19,840 nucleotides of DNA from an uncultured Allobaculum sp. (GTDB lineage: Bacteria > Bacillota_I > Bacilli_A > Erysipelotrichales > Erysipelotrichaceae), in the NCBI GenBank assembly GCA_948467695.1, contig CAOKFJ010000005.1, positions 1 to 19,840 on the forward strand. The letters are read 5' to 3'. The translations under genes were made by a program, and so were the position numbers. Positions 8,210-15,594 of the stretch are shown piece by piece. How positions within the stretch are numbered: the stretch's first letter is position 1; every line of letters begins with the position of its first letter. The notes below the pieces were generated by a model that saw only the letters and a program-made list of their open reading frames with translations, searched no databases and was not told where the DNA came from.

Positions 8210-8780
8210 ATGGTCCTCAAGCAAGATGTTGAATCGAGAATCGAAGTCAAAAAAAGCAAATTTATCTGTGTTCTGCACCGTGTCAAAAGCATGGATGAAG
8301 CCAGAACGTTTATTTCCTCACTGAAAAAAGATTACCCCGCGGCAACCCACTACTGCAGCGCTGTAAAAATAGGCTCGCTCACCCATTCAAGCGATGACGG
8401 CGAACCAGCGGGTACAGCAGGACGTCCGATGCGAAGCGGACGAGCTTTGCGCAGTCGTGATTCGCTACTTCGGCGGAACGCTTCTTGGCAAAGGCGGTCT
8501 GGTGCGCGCCTATTCTTCAAGTGTTTCCACCGCGCTCGAACAGGCACAGTTTCTCGAAACAAAAGTCTTCGGGCTGTATCAGATCCAGGCAGACTATTCG
8601 CTTGCCGGAAAAGTGGAAGCGTATCTGCACGCAAAAGGCGCGGGCGATCTGCAGACCGACTATGGCGCAAGCGCGCTGTTCACCTTTACAAGTCTGGAAG
8701 ACCCTTCCAAAGAAATCGCCGACAAGTTTTCCGGCGCAATCACGGTCACGAAACTCTCGGATATTTCGCGCGAGTGCTAA
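8210..8780 (+). pseudogene. yigZ: Frameshifted YigZ/IMPACT (UPF0029) family gene
   Basis: YigZ/IMPACT proteins are small, widely conserved and poorly understood. The first part, frame 8210-8431, begins MVLKQDVESRIEVKKSKFIC and reaches the family signature SDDGEPAGTAGRPM. The protein then continues in another frame from 8433 with EADELCAVVIRYFGGTLLGK and GGLVRAYSSSV to a stop at 8780. Normal members have about 13 residues between PM and AVV; here there are 6 codons plus one base, so about 20 nt are missing, by comparison with YigZ and YvyE sequences from memory. The start has AAAGGAG 6 nt upstream. I infer a deletion mutation; an assembly error or a working split protein is less likely. The ordinary continuation of the first frame is an unrelated Arg-rich tail. 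Confidence 0.85.
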
Positions 8781-8803
8781 ACTTCACACAATCTTCCTGT
8801 TTT

Positions 8804-8832
8804 TTAACAGAACGAGTCTGATAGGCTGTAAT
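8804..8832 (+). promoter_or_regulatory. Sigma-A promoter of the small membrane protein gene
   Basis: TTAACA (8804-8809), a 17-nt spacer and TGTAAT (8827-8832), each 5 of 6 to consensus, stand just downstream of the broken yigZ and 25 nt before the next start codon. Confidence 0.7.
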
Positions 8833-8857
8833 CAATCAAAGAAAGGGGATCAATTTT

Positions 8858-9163
8858 ATGACATATTTCCTCATGTTTGCCCTTATCGTGCTGGGCATCT
8901 TCTTTTTCAGCAGCATCATTCTTCCGCTTCTTCCCATTTTTCTTCTCTTTTCGCTCGTCAGCATGTTCTTTCGCAAACCGACTGTCCGTGTCTACACACG
9001 CACATTCCAGATGCCCGAAGACGGCGATCCGTTTTTCGGCGCATTCAACAGTTCCGCAGCATCACGTCCTTCCAAGCCTGAAGCTTCGCGCATGATCGAA
9101 CATGAACCCGAACAGATCGAGCACACAATCATCGATGCCGACTTTACGGAAAGCGAACGCTAG
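8858..9163 (+). CDS. Small membrane protein of unknown function
   Basis: I do not recognise this 101-residue protein. Residues 3-40 form one long or two closely packed membrane segments (MFALIVLGIFFFSS, then ILPLLPIFLLFSLVSMFF). A short basic stretch RKPTVRVYTR follows, then a polar, acidic cytoplasmic-type tail ending HTIIDADFTESER. Coding is supported by AAAGGGG about 10 nt before the ATG, its own good promoter at 8804-8832, and a strong terminator 50 nt after the stop. It stands alone between a pseudogene and the convergent serpin gene, so context gives no function. Confidence 0.8.
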   Translation: MTYFLMFALIVLGIFFFSSIILPLLPIFLLFSLVSMFFRKPTVRVYTRTFQMPEDGDPFFGAFNSSAASRPSKPEASRMIEHEPEQIEHTIIDADFTESER

Positions 9164-9213
9164 CGCAAAGTCTGTCTGTTCTGCATCTGAACCATTTATC
9201 AAATGACGATTTT

Positions 9214-9244
9214 CTCCCGGCAAAGCAATGCCGGGAGTTTTTTT
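9214..9244 (+). terminator. Intrinsic terminator of the small membrane protein gene
   Basis: A perfect 9-bp GC-rich stem (9214-9222 with 9229-9237), a 6-nt loop and seven Ts (9238-9244). Confidence 0.95.
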
Positions 9245-9273
9245 AGCTTCTCTGCCAATACGACAACCATACG

Positions 9274-9297
9274 AAAAAGGCAGCCTGATGGCTGCCT
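9274..9297 (-). terminator. Intrinsic terminator of the serpin gene
   Basis: An 8-bp stem (9278-9285 with 9290-9297) with a 4-nt loop runs into five Us on the minus strand (9278-9274). It lies 58 nt after the serpin stop codon and faces the plus-strand terminator at 9214. Confidence 0.92.
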
Positions 9298-9354
9298 CTC
9301 TATTTCATTGCGGTGTGCTTGAGCGTAAAGCTGATGGAACTACTTGTTGTTAAA

Positions 9355-10641
9355 CTATTTGCTTTCCGGTGTCTGCGGAAGGCCTTCGAGCGTGCCGATA
9401 AATACTGGCGTGGCTGTTTCCTGATCGATGATCATGTAGACAAACGGGCGATTGCAGGTGATATAAATCGGCAGTTCTTCTTCAAGAGGCGCCGATGTCG
9501 CCATGATTCCCACCGATGTTGCAGCGGCGGCTTTCGTTCCCTGCGCATCGACCGTAATCTTTGTTTTCTGCATGACTTTGGAAATCATCAGTTTCTGCTC
9601 TTCGGACATCTTCGAAAAGTCGGCGTGTTCGGTAAACGCATCGATCATGCCCATCTCCTGCAGTGCCTGGTTGAGGATCATCGACTGGTCAAGCGTGAAC
9701 GAGGGAATCGTTGCGCGAACATCTTTTTCCTGCGTATGAGCAAGCGCATCTTCAAGCTGTGCCTGATCGACTTTGGAGAGCGCTTCTTCAAGCGATTCGT
9801 TTTCATCGCTGGGAATCAGCGCCGCAAACGCATAGCGATCGCCCTCATACGGGCGTACAAATCCATGAAGCGCGCCGGCATCGACATACTTATCCTCTTT
9901 GCTGAAAAGCGATTCGGTTTCTTTTTCATTCCCCTGCGCGTCTGTAAATACAAATGTGGCGATGTCCGTATCTTCATACGGTTCTGCCCACTTGGCATCG
10001 AAATTGAGTGTATTGACTAGAAGCGCGACAAGATTGGCGACATCCTGCTTGCTTACGAGTTCAGGAATCTGACCGTCTGTCTTCTCATTCACCCATGCAT
10101 TGATCTGTTTATCAGCATCGGTCGCGAAGTCGACATCGAAGCCCTGCGCGTCATACGCGGACTCGAGGACATCCAGATAGCTCTGGTCCAGTCCGGCTTC
10201 GTTGACCCATACCGAGTTGGCGATGCCAAGCTGCTTGTTTTCGCCCTCAGCCGCAAGCAGCGCGCTTTTAGCGAGGTGATTCATCGTCGGCACATCTACG
10301 CCGAGCGTGTTTTCCATCTGTTCAAGAGTTGCTCCATCCGCCCCGTTGGCGCACATGCCGAGCGCGAAGAAGGCGGAAAGCGGAGACACCAGCGTATCCG
10401 TGCCGGCTTCATGCATCTTCTCGAACAAAGACCAGGAGAATTTAAACAGAGACGCTTTCTGTTCATCCGAAAGATTGAGAACGGCGAGTTTGTCGTCGTC
10501 TTTTGCGGGAACGCCGGATACGTCATTCGATACAACCGACGATGTCTCGGATGAAACATCCGGATCGGGTGCGGGATTCTGCGCGCACCCTGCTAAAAGA
10601 GCTGCCGCAAGCAATGCTGCAGCGTAACGTTTTGTCTTCAT
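9355..10641 (-). CDS. Lipoprotein serpin (serine protease inhibitor)
   Basis: A serpin that should sit on the outside of the cell and trap proteases irreversibly. The 428 residues start MKTKRYAAALLAAALLAGC, a lipoprotein signal with the lipid-bearing C19, followed by a Ser/Asp/Pro-rich linker to about residue 45. The serpin fold follows, with VNTLNFDAKW in the breach region and the family signature ITCNRPFVYMI near the end. The reactive loop begins at G368 with GTKAAAAT, a small-residue hinge typical of inhibitory serpins. Counting 15 residues from the hinge glycine puts P1-P1' at Thr-Ser in IMATSAP. Counting back from NRPF puts it about 7 residues later in the acidic stretch, so the target protease is unclear. 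AAAGGA lies 7 nt before the ATG at 10641; a longer frame to 10710 has no such site. Confidence 0.93.
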   Translation of the reverse strand: MKTKRYAAALLAAALLAGCAQNPAPDPDVSSETSSVVSNDVSGVPAKDDDKLAVLNLSDEQKASLFKFSWSLFEKMHEAGTDTLVSPLSAFFALGMCANGADGATLEQMENTLGVDVPTMNHLAKSALLAAEGENKQLGIANSVWVNEAGLDQSYLDVLESAYDAQGFDVDFATDADKQINAWVNEKTDGQIPELVSKQDVANLVALLVNTLNFDAKWAEPYEDTDIATFVFTDAQGNEKETESLFSKEDKYVDAGALHGFVRPYEGDRYAFAALIPSDENESLEEALSKVDQAQLEDALAHTQEKDVRATIPSFTLDQSMILNQALQEMGMIDAFTEHADFSKMSEEQKLMISKVMQKTKITVDAQGTKAAAATSVGIMATSAPLEEELPIYITCNRPFVYMIIDQETATPVFIGTLEGLPQTPESK

Positions 10642-10655
10642 AGGTAGTCCTTTCT

Positions 10656-10700
10656 GCCGGATGCTTATGCCAGGAAAATCCATGCTTTCTGCCATCCGGC
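10656..10700 (-). promoter_or_regulatory. Leader hairpin next to the serpin ribosome binding site
   Basis: A perfect 8-bp inverted repeat, GCCGGATG with CATCCGGC (10656-10663 and 10693-10700), encloses 29 nt. On the mRNA its 3' arm ends 2 nt before the AAAGGA ribosome binding site of the serpin. It could affect translation or mRNA life; this is inferred from position. Confidence 0.45.
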
Positions 10701-10960
10701 TGTACTGCAAAATGAGTATTCACTCCAGGCGCTGTCTTCCAGTCAGCTTAGAGGCGGATTCGTCAAATCCGGCATTATGCACGGCAATAGACATGCATAA
10801 ATACAAGGAGTGGTTTCAGCTTTATTTTATCAGGTATCGAGGAATGGACTTGCGAACGAAACAAAAGGATGTCTTAAGCTTTTCGGATGGTTATGCATAA
10901 AAACGCGTTTTTCCCGCTTGAGCGCGCGCGCAGCCAAAGGGCATTGTGCCAAAGTACCAG
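10701..10960. other. Intergenic region upstream of the serpin gene
   Basis: No gene is supported. The serpin promoter should be here, on the minus strand. A CATAAT box about 130 nt before the start codon is the only -10-like word I noted, and it lacks a convincing -35. A 14-nt palindrome AAAAACGCGTTTTT lies at 10899-10912, close to the terminator of the neighbouring array gene. A short dyad GAGTATTCACTC lies near 10713-10724. Confidence 0.4.
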
Positions 10961-11001
10961 AAAAAAAAACGCATCATCCGGCCATAAAGCGGACAATGCG
11001 T
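10961..11001 (-). terminator. Terminator at the end of the zinc-ribbon array
   Basis: A 12-bp stem with two G-U pairs (10969-10980 with 10990-11001), a 9-nt loop and nine Us on the minus strand (10969-10961). It starts 8 nt after the stop codon of the 11010-11816 gene. Confidence 0.93.
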
Positions 11002-11009
11002 CGGTATTC

Positions 11010-11816
11010 TTAGTCTTTGATGAAGAGCGGTCCAATGGAGCATAGAGCAGACACGACACCGGCTGCTAAAAGAATATAGGCACCGGCTTGAAGCTCGAAG
11101 GACAATCCGGTCGGTCCAATCTGTTCGCTTCCTGCCGCAATCGCCAGAATGACAAAAACGATAATTCCGATCACTGCAGGAATCAATCCGGTCACTCCCA
11201 GATATTTCGTCCATTTTTTCTTTACGAACCAGGGCATAAGCATCAGCGCAGCCGCGACAACCGAAGAAACAATCCCGATCCACATCATGATATTGAGCGG
11301 CTGAAGACCTGCGGTGACTTCTTTCATCGTGTTGATGCTGTTGACACCTGCGCTGCTGACAAGGCTGTTCGCAAACGAAATCAGATTGAATACAGAAATG
11401 GCGATGCCGCTTTCGCTGACCGATGCATACGGCAGATAAAACTGACGCATTGTTTCGTTCTCTTTCATTGCGGCAATCTGTTCAGCGCTGAAGCTGATGC
11501 CGGCAATTTTCAAAGCACTCACGAACCATCCGGCAATCATCACCAGGCAGCACACCGCGCCAATTGTCAGCAGAATTCTGGAAATCATTTTGACGCCTTT
11601 TTTCTGCGCCGGATATGATTTGTTTCCATAAGCCCCGGAAGGATAGCCGGTATAGTTTCCTTTCGGATAGCCTGTTTGAGGCTGTCTTCCGCCCGTTCCC
11701 GGATACTGCGCAGCAGGCTGACCATATCCGTACCCTGTTGTCGGCACGGGTGTGTAGCAGTTTGGACAGTATGTCGCGCCTGGCGGCATATGGCTGCCGC
11801 ATTTTGGACAATTCAT
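11010..11816 (-). CDS. Zinc-ribbon membrane protein, array paralog 1
   Basis: I do not know its function. The 268 residues begin with a zinc ribbon (C3, C6, C17, C20). A Tyr/Gly/Pro/Gln-rich linker (about 21-72, with GYGYGQPAAQYPG) follows, then four membrane segments (about 80-100, 176-197, 205-228, 243-263). The loop between the first two (about 101-175) should face outside and contains YLPYASVSESG. After segment 2 comes KKWTKYLGVTGL, and the protein ends PLFIKD; both are shared with the next three genes upstream. AAGGGAAAA lies just before the ATG. It starts 40 nt after the 11857-12741 gene with no terminator between, so the two are one operon. Similar zinc-ribbon membrane proteins are usually annotated only as hypothetical. 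Confidence 0.88.
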   Translation of the reverse strand: MNCPKCGSHMPPGATYCPNCYTPVPTTGYGYGQPAAQYPGTGGRQPQTGYPKGNYTGYPSGAYGNKSYPAQKKGVKMISRILLTIGAVCCLVMIAGWFVSALKIAGISFSAEQIAAMKENETMRQFYLPYASVSESGIAISVFNLISFANSLVSSAGVNSINTMKEVTAGLQPLNIMMWIGIVSSVVAAALMLMPWFVKKKWTKYLGVTGLIPAVIGIIVFVILAIAAGSEQIGPTGLSFELQAGAYILLAAGVVSALCSIGPLFIKD

Positions 11817-11856
11817 ACGTTTTCCCTTTTAACCTTTCTCGATTTCTTTCCGTTCA

Positions 11857-12741
11857 TCAGTCCTTGATGAACTGGGGAATCACGGCGCAGGCGACAATTC
11901 CGATAATGCTCGCGATTGTCAGATACGCTCCAACACCTAGATGGAATGCCCATCCAGCCTCCATCTCCGAAAGCGCCTGCAATCCGAATGCGCTCATTGT
12001 AGCAACCATTCCCGTCCCGCGGAACGCCGCATACAAACTGCCAAGCGCCAGGTATTTTCTCCATTTCTGAGAAAGAAACAGCGGGGCGATAAAAAGCGCT
12101 GCTCCCACGACGCAGATCACAATTGTCATTGTCATCGTGCTGTAGGCACTGGAAGAAATCTCTCTAGCTTCCCGGATTTCCGCTGAAGAAACTGTTTCCC
12201 CATTCGCTTTTCTGATCTTGGGAGCATCGGCTGCATGGGCAATCGTTTTTTGGAGACTCGTGTTTAATCCGGTTGTCGTATACGTAACGTACGGCAGGTC
12301 ATATTTCTGAACATCGGGATCATCCATGATCGCTCCCAGTTCCTGGTTGGTGATCGGTTCGGGATAACTGATTGTGATTGAAGGGGTAAACCAGCCGCTG
12401 GCAAGCACCAGACAAAGCGCGGCACCGACAATGAACAGAATTTTATTGATCTTATTCAAAGCTGGCTTGTCCTTAGCATACGAGGCGGTCTTCGTACCGG
12501 AAGGATACTTCCCATATGTATTCTGGTTTGTATGCACTGGCTGCACCTGCTGCCCTGTATGGGGCTGGTTCTGTTTCTGAACGGCAGAATTTGTACTTTC
12601 GACCAGAGAGGCGGAATTTTCCGGATCCAGACCATACAGTCGCTTGCCTGCTCCTGTTGACGCACCTGAAACAGGTGTCTGGCAGTTGGGACACTGCGTG
12701 GCTCCGGCGGGTATTGGATACCCGCATACACTACATTTCAT
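11857..12741 (-). CDS. Zinc-ribbon membrane protein, array paralog 2
   Basis: Function unknown. The 294 residues have the same plan as the 11010 gene. A zinc ribbon (C3, C6, C17, C20) leads into a Gln/Asn/Thr-rich linker to about residue 95 (for example QKQNQPHTGQQVQPVHTNQN), less Tyr-rich than its relatives. Membrane segment 1 (about 100-118) carries the shared SGWF. An outside loop of about 80 residues has YDLPYVTYTTTGLN, and segments 2-4 lie at about 202-223, 229-247 and 268-290. QKWRKYLALGSL follows segment 2, and the end is PQFIKD. The ribosome binding site AGGAGG is 11 nt before the ATG. A conserved promoter lies about 170-200 nt upstream. It probably heads a two-gene operon with the 11010 gene. 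Confidence 0.88.
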   Translation of the reverse strand: MKCSVCGYPIPAGATQCPNCQTPVSGASTGAGKRLYGLDPENSASLVESTNSAVQKQNQPHTGQQVQPVHTNQNTYGKYPSGTKTASYAKDKPALNKINKILFIVGAALCLVLASGWFTPSITISYPEPITNQELGAIMDDPDVQKYDLPYVTYTTTGLNTSLQKTIAHAADAPKIRKANGETVSSAEIREAREISSSAYSTMTMTIVICVVGAALFIAPLFLSQKWRKYLALGSLYAAFRGTGMVATMSAFGLQALSEMEAGWAFHLGVGAYLTIASIIGIVACAVIPQFIKD

Positions 12742-13094
12742 TTCTTCTCTTTCCTCCTGTTCTTTCAGACCGCAAAGCGTCTAGCGCTCTTTCCTGACGT
12801 GGCAGCACAGATCGTCCTGCAGTCCTGAATTGTATGTCCCTGGACGATAAATTTCTTCCATGAACCAAAAATGAGAGGTGTATTTCAAATATTGAAAAAC
12901 TACACTGACTTAAATATTTTCAGAAAAATCTTAAATTCCATCAATAGTCATTAAATATATTGCTCATTTTCCCAATGTTTCGAGGGATTCCCTGAAACTA
13001 TTCCCTCCATTGCGCGAGGCTTTCCAGATCGGGCACTTCAAATCGTTTCTGCTGAATTTCTGACAGAGAACTTATCCATTCGTTTTAAACACAC
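12742..13094 (-). promoter_or_regulatory. Promoter and ~170-nt leader of array paralog 2
   Basis: No gene is supported. On the minus strand TTGATG (12944-12939), a 17-nt spacer and GAAAAT (12921-12916) form a moderate promoter that is repeated upstream of the 13138 gene. The mRNA leader would be about 168 nt and can form a 7-bp hairpin, ATCGTCC (12811-12817) with GGACGAT (12842-12848). I recognise no known riboswitch in it. The terminator of the preceding gene follows at 13095. Confidence 0.55.
12905..12996. repeat. Duplicated promoter module, copy 1
   Basis: It matches 14313-14404 without gaps over 92 nt. The first 56 nt agree at 47 positions (84%), the last 36 at 21. The best-kept part covers the -35 and -10 boxes. 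The copies precede two paralogous genes, so the promoter was duplicated together with its gene. Confidence 0.85.
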
Positions 13095-13129
13095 AAAAAC
13101 GTGCCTTTCACACAACAGAAAGACACGTT
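13095..13129 (-). terminator. Terminator of array paralog 3
   Basis: A 12-bp stem with one G-U pair (13098-13109 with 13118-13129), an 8-nt loop and five Us on the minus strand (13099-13095). It begins 8 nt after the stop codon. Confidence 0.92.
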
Positions 13130-13137
13130 ATTCATAA

Positions 13138-13998
13138 CTAATTTTTCGCTTTGAAAAAGAGGGGAACGATACTGCAGACAATAATGACAATTGTGCAAAT
13201 CAAAAACAGATAGCCGCCGATTCCCATGGACATGCTCATACCCATACTTTCAAGTTCTCCTGAAGCTTGCTGGACACCCACGAAAATCTGAAGAAAAAAC
13301 CATAGACCGACTGCGGCAGGAAGAAGTCCGCCTAATCCTAAAAACTTCGCCCAGCTTTTACGCAGGAAAACCGGGATAATCATCAAAACAGCTCCCAGGA
13401 TGCAGCTTGCAAGAGCAATCCACTTCATAGTGCGCAATATCGCAACACTTGCCTTAAATGTGTTCAGTTCAGAAAGCATGTACGAAGGCACACTTGATTC
13501 CACAAGAGAGCTGATTCCTCCCATCCATTCAACCAAGCCATTCAAAGAGCCTGAAAATCCCTCGCGTGTAATCGACACGTACGGCAGAAAGTATGCTTGG
13601 AATGTAGGATCAGACATTCCTTCTTCATACAAGTCGAGGGGCATAAGTTCTGGAAATCTCGCCTGGAATGCGGTGAGAAACCAGCCGCATATCATAATCA
13701 ATGAGAACGCTGCTCCCACACAAAGGATGATCTTTGCGGCGATCGGCAATCCGCCTTTCTCGCCGGGATATCTGTTTTTCTGACCAGATCCTGAACGATA
13801 CCCGGGATACGAAGCGGAGTATCCGCCTGGATTCGCTCCATAGCCTCCTTGAGAATATCCGCCGTTATAGTTTCCGGCGCTTCCCTGTGGGGAACAGCCG
13901 CCCTGCTGGCCTCCATATGCCTGCTGAACAGGAGTCTGGCAGTTTGGGCAGTATTGCGCGCCTTGCGGCAGCGGCGCGCCACATCTTGGACAGTTCAT
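13138..13998 (-). CDS. Zinc-ribbon membrane protein, array paralog 3
   Basis: Function unknown. The 286 residues repeat the array plan. A zinc ribbon (C3, C6, C17, C20) is followed by a strongly Gly/Tyr/Gln-rich linker (about 25-80) with repeated GGY units (GNYNGGYSQGGYGANPGGY). Membrane segment 1 (about 86-108) contains CGWF. The outside loop has YFLPYVSITREGFSG. Segments 2-4 lie at about 192-212, 219-241 and 258-281, with KSWAKFLGLGGL between 2 and 3. The end is PLFFKAKN, two residues longer than its relatives. AAAGGAG is 6 nt before the ATG. It has its own promoter, a ~320-nt leader and its own terminator, so it is a single-gene unit. By eye it is closest to the 11010 protein in ribbon and loop. 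Confidence 0.88.
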   Translation of the reverse strand: MNCPRCGAPLPQGAQYCPNCQTPVQQAYGGQQGGCSPQGSAGNYNGGYSQGGYGANPGGYSASYPGYRSGSGQKNRYPGEKGGLPIAAKIILCVGAAFSLIMICGWFLTAFQARFPELMPLDLYEEGMSDPTFQAYFLPYVSITREGFSGSLNGLVEWMGGISSLVESSVPSYMLSELNTFKASVAILRTMKWIALASCILGAVLMIIPVFLRKSWAKFLGLGGLLPAAVGLWFFLQIFVGVQQASGELESMGMSMSMGIGGYLFLICTIVIIVCSIVPLFFKAKN

Positions 13999-14439
13999 TT
14001 CTGTCTCCTTTCTTGTGCTGCTGTTCGAACCAGGCGCACATATTATTTCCAGTTCCGTTTTTGCGGAAGGTATGCATCATCTGTCGATCAGACAGCTAGT
14101 CGTAAAACAAATGCATCTGACTATGACAAGCCAGACGCCGCATCGGTATATCCTGGCGACTGATCTCTATGGGGAATAGAGAAGCAAGTTCAGCAAAACG
14201 GGATAACAGACCGATTGCCTAACTCTGAAGAACCAACACAATCCTCAGCCGTATGGATTCTTCAGACAACGAAAGTGCAGCAGGATGTTCGAAAAAGTAT
14301 CTTTTCACTATCCTGTCTTAAACATTTTCAGAGAACACTTGAATTACATCAATAGTCTTTAAATACATAAAAGAATTTCCCTTGAATTCGATGGTTTTTC
14401 TGAATTTTATTCTCCACACATTGCTTCGCTGCCTCAATG
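13999..14439 (-). promoter_or_regulatory. Promoter and ~320-nt structured leader of array paralog 3
   Basis: No gene is supported. TTGATG (14352-14347), a 17-nt spacer and GAAAAT (14329-14324) on the minus strand repeat the promoter of paralog 2. The mRNA leader would be about 319 nt, long for a single gene. It contains a perfect 8-bp stem CTGAAGAA with TTCTTCAG (14225-14232 with 14258-14265), whose inside can also pair, and a small CTGTC/GACAG hairpin near 14078-14092. No known riboswitch motif was recognised. Confidence 0.55.
14313..14404. repeat. Duplicated promoter module, copy 2
   Basis: Partner of 12905-12996: 47 of 56 identical positions in the core, 21 of 36 beyond. The leaders downstream of the two copies have no similarity that I could see. 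Confidence 0.85.
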
Positions 14440-14472
14440 AAAAAACGTCTCTTCCGTAGTATGGAAAAGACG
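14440..14472 (-). terminator. Terminator of array paralog 4
   Basis: A 10-bp stem with one G-U pair (14446-14455 with 14463-14472), a 7-nt loop and six Us on the minus strand (14445-14440). It begins 36 nt after the stop codon. Confidence 0.92.
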
Positions 14473-14508
14473 CTGAATCAGCATTATGAAATGAACGGAA
14501 CAGACAGA

Positions 14509-15480
14509 TCAGTCCTTGAAAAACAGTGGAAGAACACTTGCCAGCGCAAGCAGGATGCTGCTGACAAGCTGAACATATCCACCCGCTCCAACCATTATGG
14601 TCAAATCCGTGAGTTCCTCTGCTGCAAGAACATCAACAAAAGCATGGACCATTCCGATATTCTGAATAAACAAGAGGATGCCTGCGCCAGCCGCAATCAG
14701 ACCCGCAAGAGGCAGAAATCTGGTCCATCTATTTCTGTAATACAGCCCCGCAAGCATGCCGATCATGGCAAGAGCGCCTGACGCAACAGTCACCCAGAAT
14801 TCCGTATTCAGAAGAGCGCTAGGCTGGAAGGCAATCGACAAATCCAGCGCAAGACTGGAGGTTGATGCCATAGAAAGCAGAATATTGTAGAGAGAAATAG
14901 AGACCTTCGTGCTGCCCATCGCACAAAACGATCCAAATGTGCTGTGCATTCCTGTCAAAGTTCGCATCAAATGAATCTTTGCGCTCGTGTACTCGGGAAC
15001 AATAACAACCGCGTTCATGAACCAGCTGACAATCAGCAGAACAGCTCCAACTATCCCAAGACACAATAGAATATCCGCCGCTGCATTCATTTTTCTTGTT
15101 TTATTGAAGTACAGAGCTTTCGATACGGCTTTCTTTTTCCATTGCGGAGCGGGATATGTTGCCATAGGCGTGGAATAGACGGGATAAACCGGGGTTCTGG
15201 AAATGAATTCCGGCTCGCTTTGAGAATAGGCTGTCATGCCTGGCGCATCGTATTGAACAGCAGATTGCGCATTGTATTGCGAGTTGGATGGATTGCTGTA
15301 TTGAGCGTTGTAGCTGGAGCGAATCAGATCAGCGCTCTGATTGCCGTACAGCTGATTGCCATACAGCAGTTCGCTGCTATGCTCCTGCGATGGATTTTCA
15401 AAAGACTGTACTTTGGTCATGCAGTTGGGACAGGTTGTTTCCCCTTGTTTAAGCTCGAAATAGCAAACTGGACACTTCAT
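14509..15480 (-). CDS. Zinc-ribbon membrane protein, array paralog 4 (divergent)
   Basis: Function unknown. The 323 residues start MKCPVCYFELKQGETTCPNC (zinc ribbon C3, C6, C17, C20). The linker is the longest of the array (about 21-130), rich in Tyr/Ser/Asn/Gln, with small repeats such as LYGNQLYGNQ and YNAQYSNPSNSQYNAQ. Membrane segment 1 (about 134-158) contains VSWF. The outside loop lacks the LPY motif of the other three but keeps SISLYNILLS, like SISVFN-type text in paralog 1. NRWTRFLPLAGL follows segment 2, and the end is PLFFKD. I chose the ATG at 15480: AAAGGA lies just upstream, and the longer frame to 15519 reads through a leader hairpin. A terminator at 15566 separates it from the next gene. 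Confidence 0.87.
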   Translation of the reverse strand: MKCPVCYFELKQGETTCPNCMTKVQSFENPSQEHSSELLYGNQLYGNQSADLIRSSYNAQYSNPSNSQYNAQSAVQYDAPGMTAYSQSEPEFISRTPVYPVYSTPMATYPAPQWKKKAVSKALYFNKTRKMNAAADILLCLGIVGAVLLIVSWFMNAVVIVPEYTSAKIHLMRTLTGMHSTFGSFCAMGSTKVSISLYNILLSMASTSSLALDLSIAFQPSALLNTEFWVTVASGALAMIGMLAGLYYRNRWTRFLPLAGLIAAGAGILLFIQNIGMVHAFVDVLAAEELTDLTIMVGAGGYVQLVSSILLALASVLPLFFKD

Positions 15481-15493
15481 ACAAATCCTTTCT

Positions 15494-15519
15494 TTGCCGC
15501 GGACAATGGGAAGCGGCAA
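15494..15519 (-). promoter_or_regulatory. Leader hairpin next to the paralog 4 ribosome binding site
   Basis: A perfect 7-bp inverted repeat, TTGCCGC with GCGGCAA (15494-15500 and 15513-15519), encloses 12 nt. On the mRNA it ends directly before AGAAAGGA, the ribosome binding site. A second small hairpin, CAATCC-GAT-GGATTG, lies at 15527-15541. No clear promoter is seen between these and the terminator at 15566. Confidence 0.4.
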
Positions 15520-15565
15520 TTCAAATCAATCCGATGGATTGGCAGAAACCCCGATGGTCTATGAG

Positions 15566-15594
15566 AAAAACAGCGCCGAATGATAACGGCGCTG
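15566..15594 (-). terminator. Terminator of the FUS-like zinc-ribbon gene
   Basis: A perfect 8-bp stem (15571-15578 with 15587-15594), an 8-nt loop and five Us on the minus strand (15570-15566), about 80 nt after the stop codon. Confidence 0.88.

Noticed and set aside
8433..8821. The continuation of the first yigZ frame as a real 203-residue protein
   Set aside because: After the SDDGEPAGTAGRPM signature it becomes an Arg/Ser-rich sequence, while the conserved YigZ continuation lies in the next frame.
10899..10912. Palindrome AAAAACGCGTTTTT as a terminator or operator
   Set aside because: The GC core is only 4 nt, too weak for a terminator, and no promoter element overlaps it.
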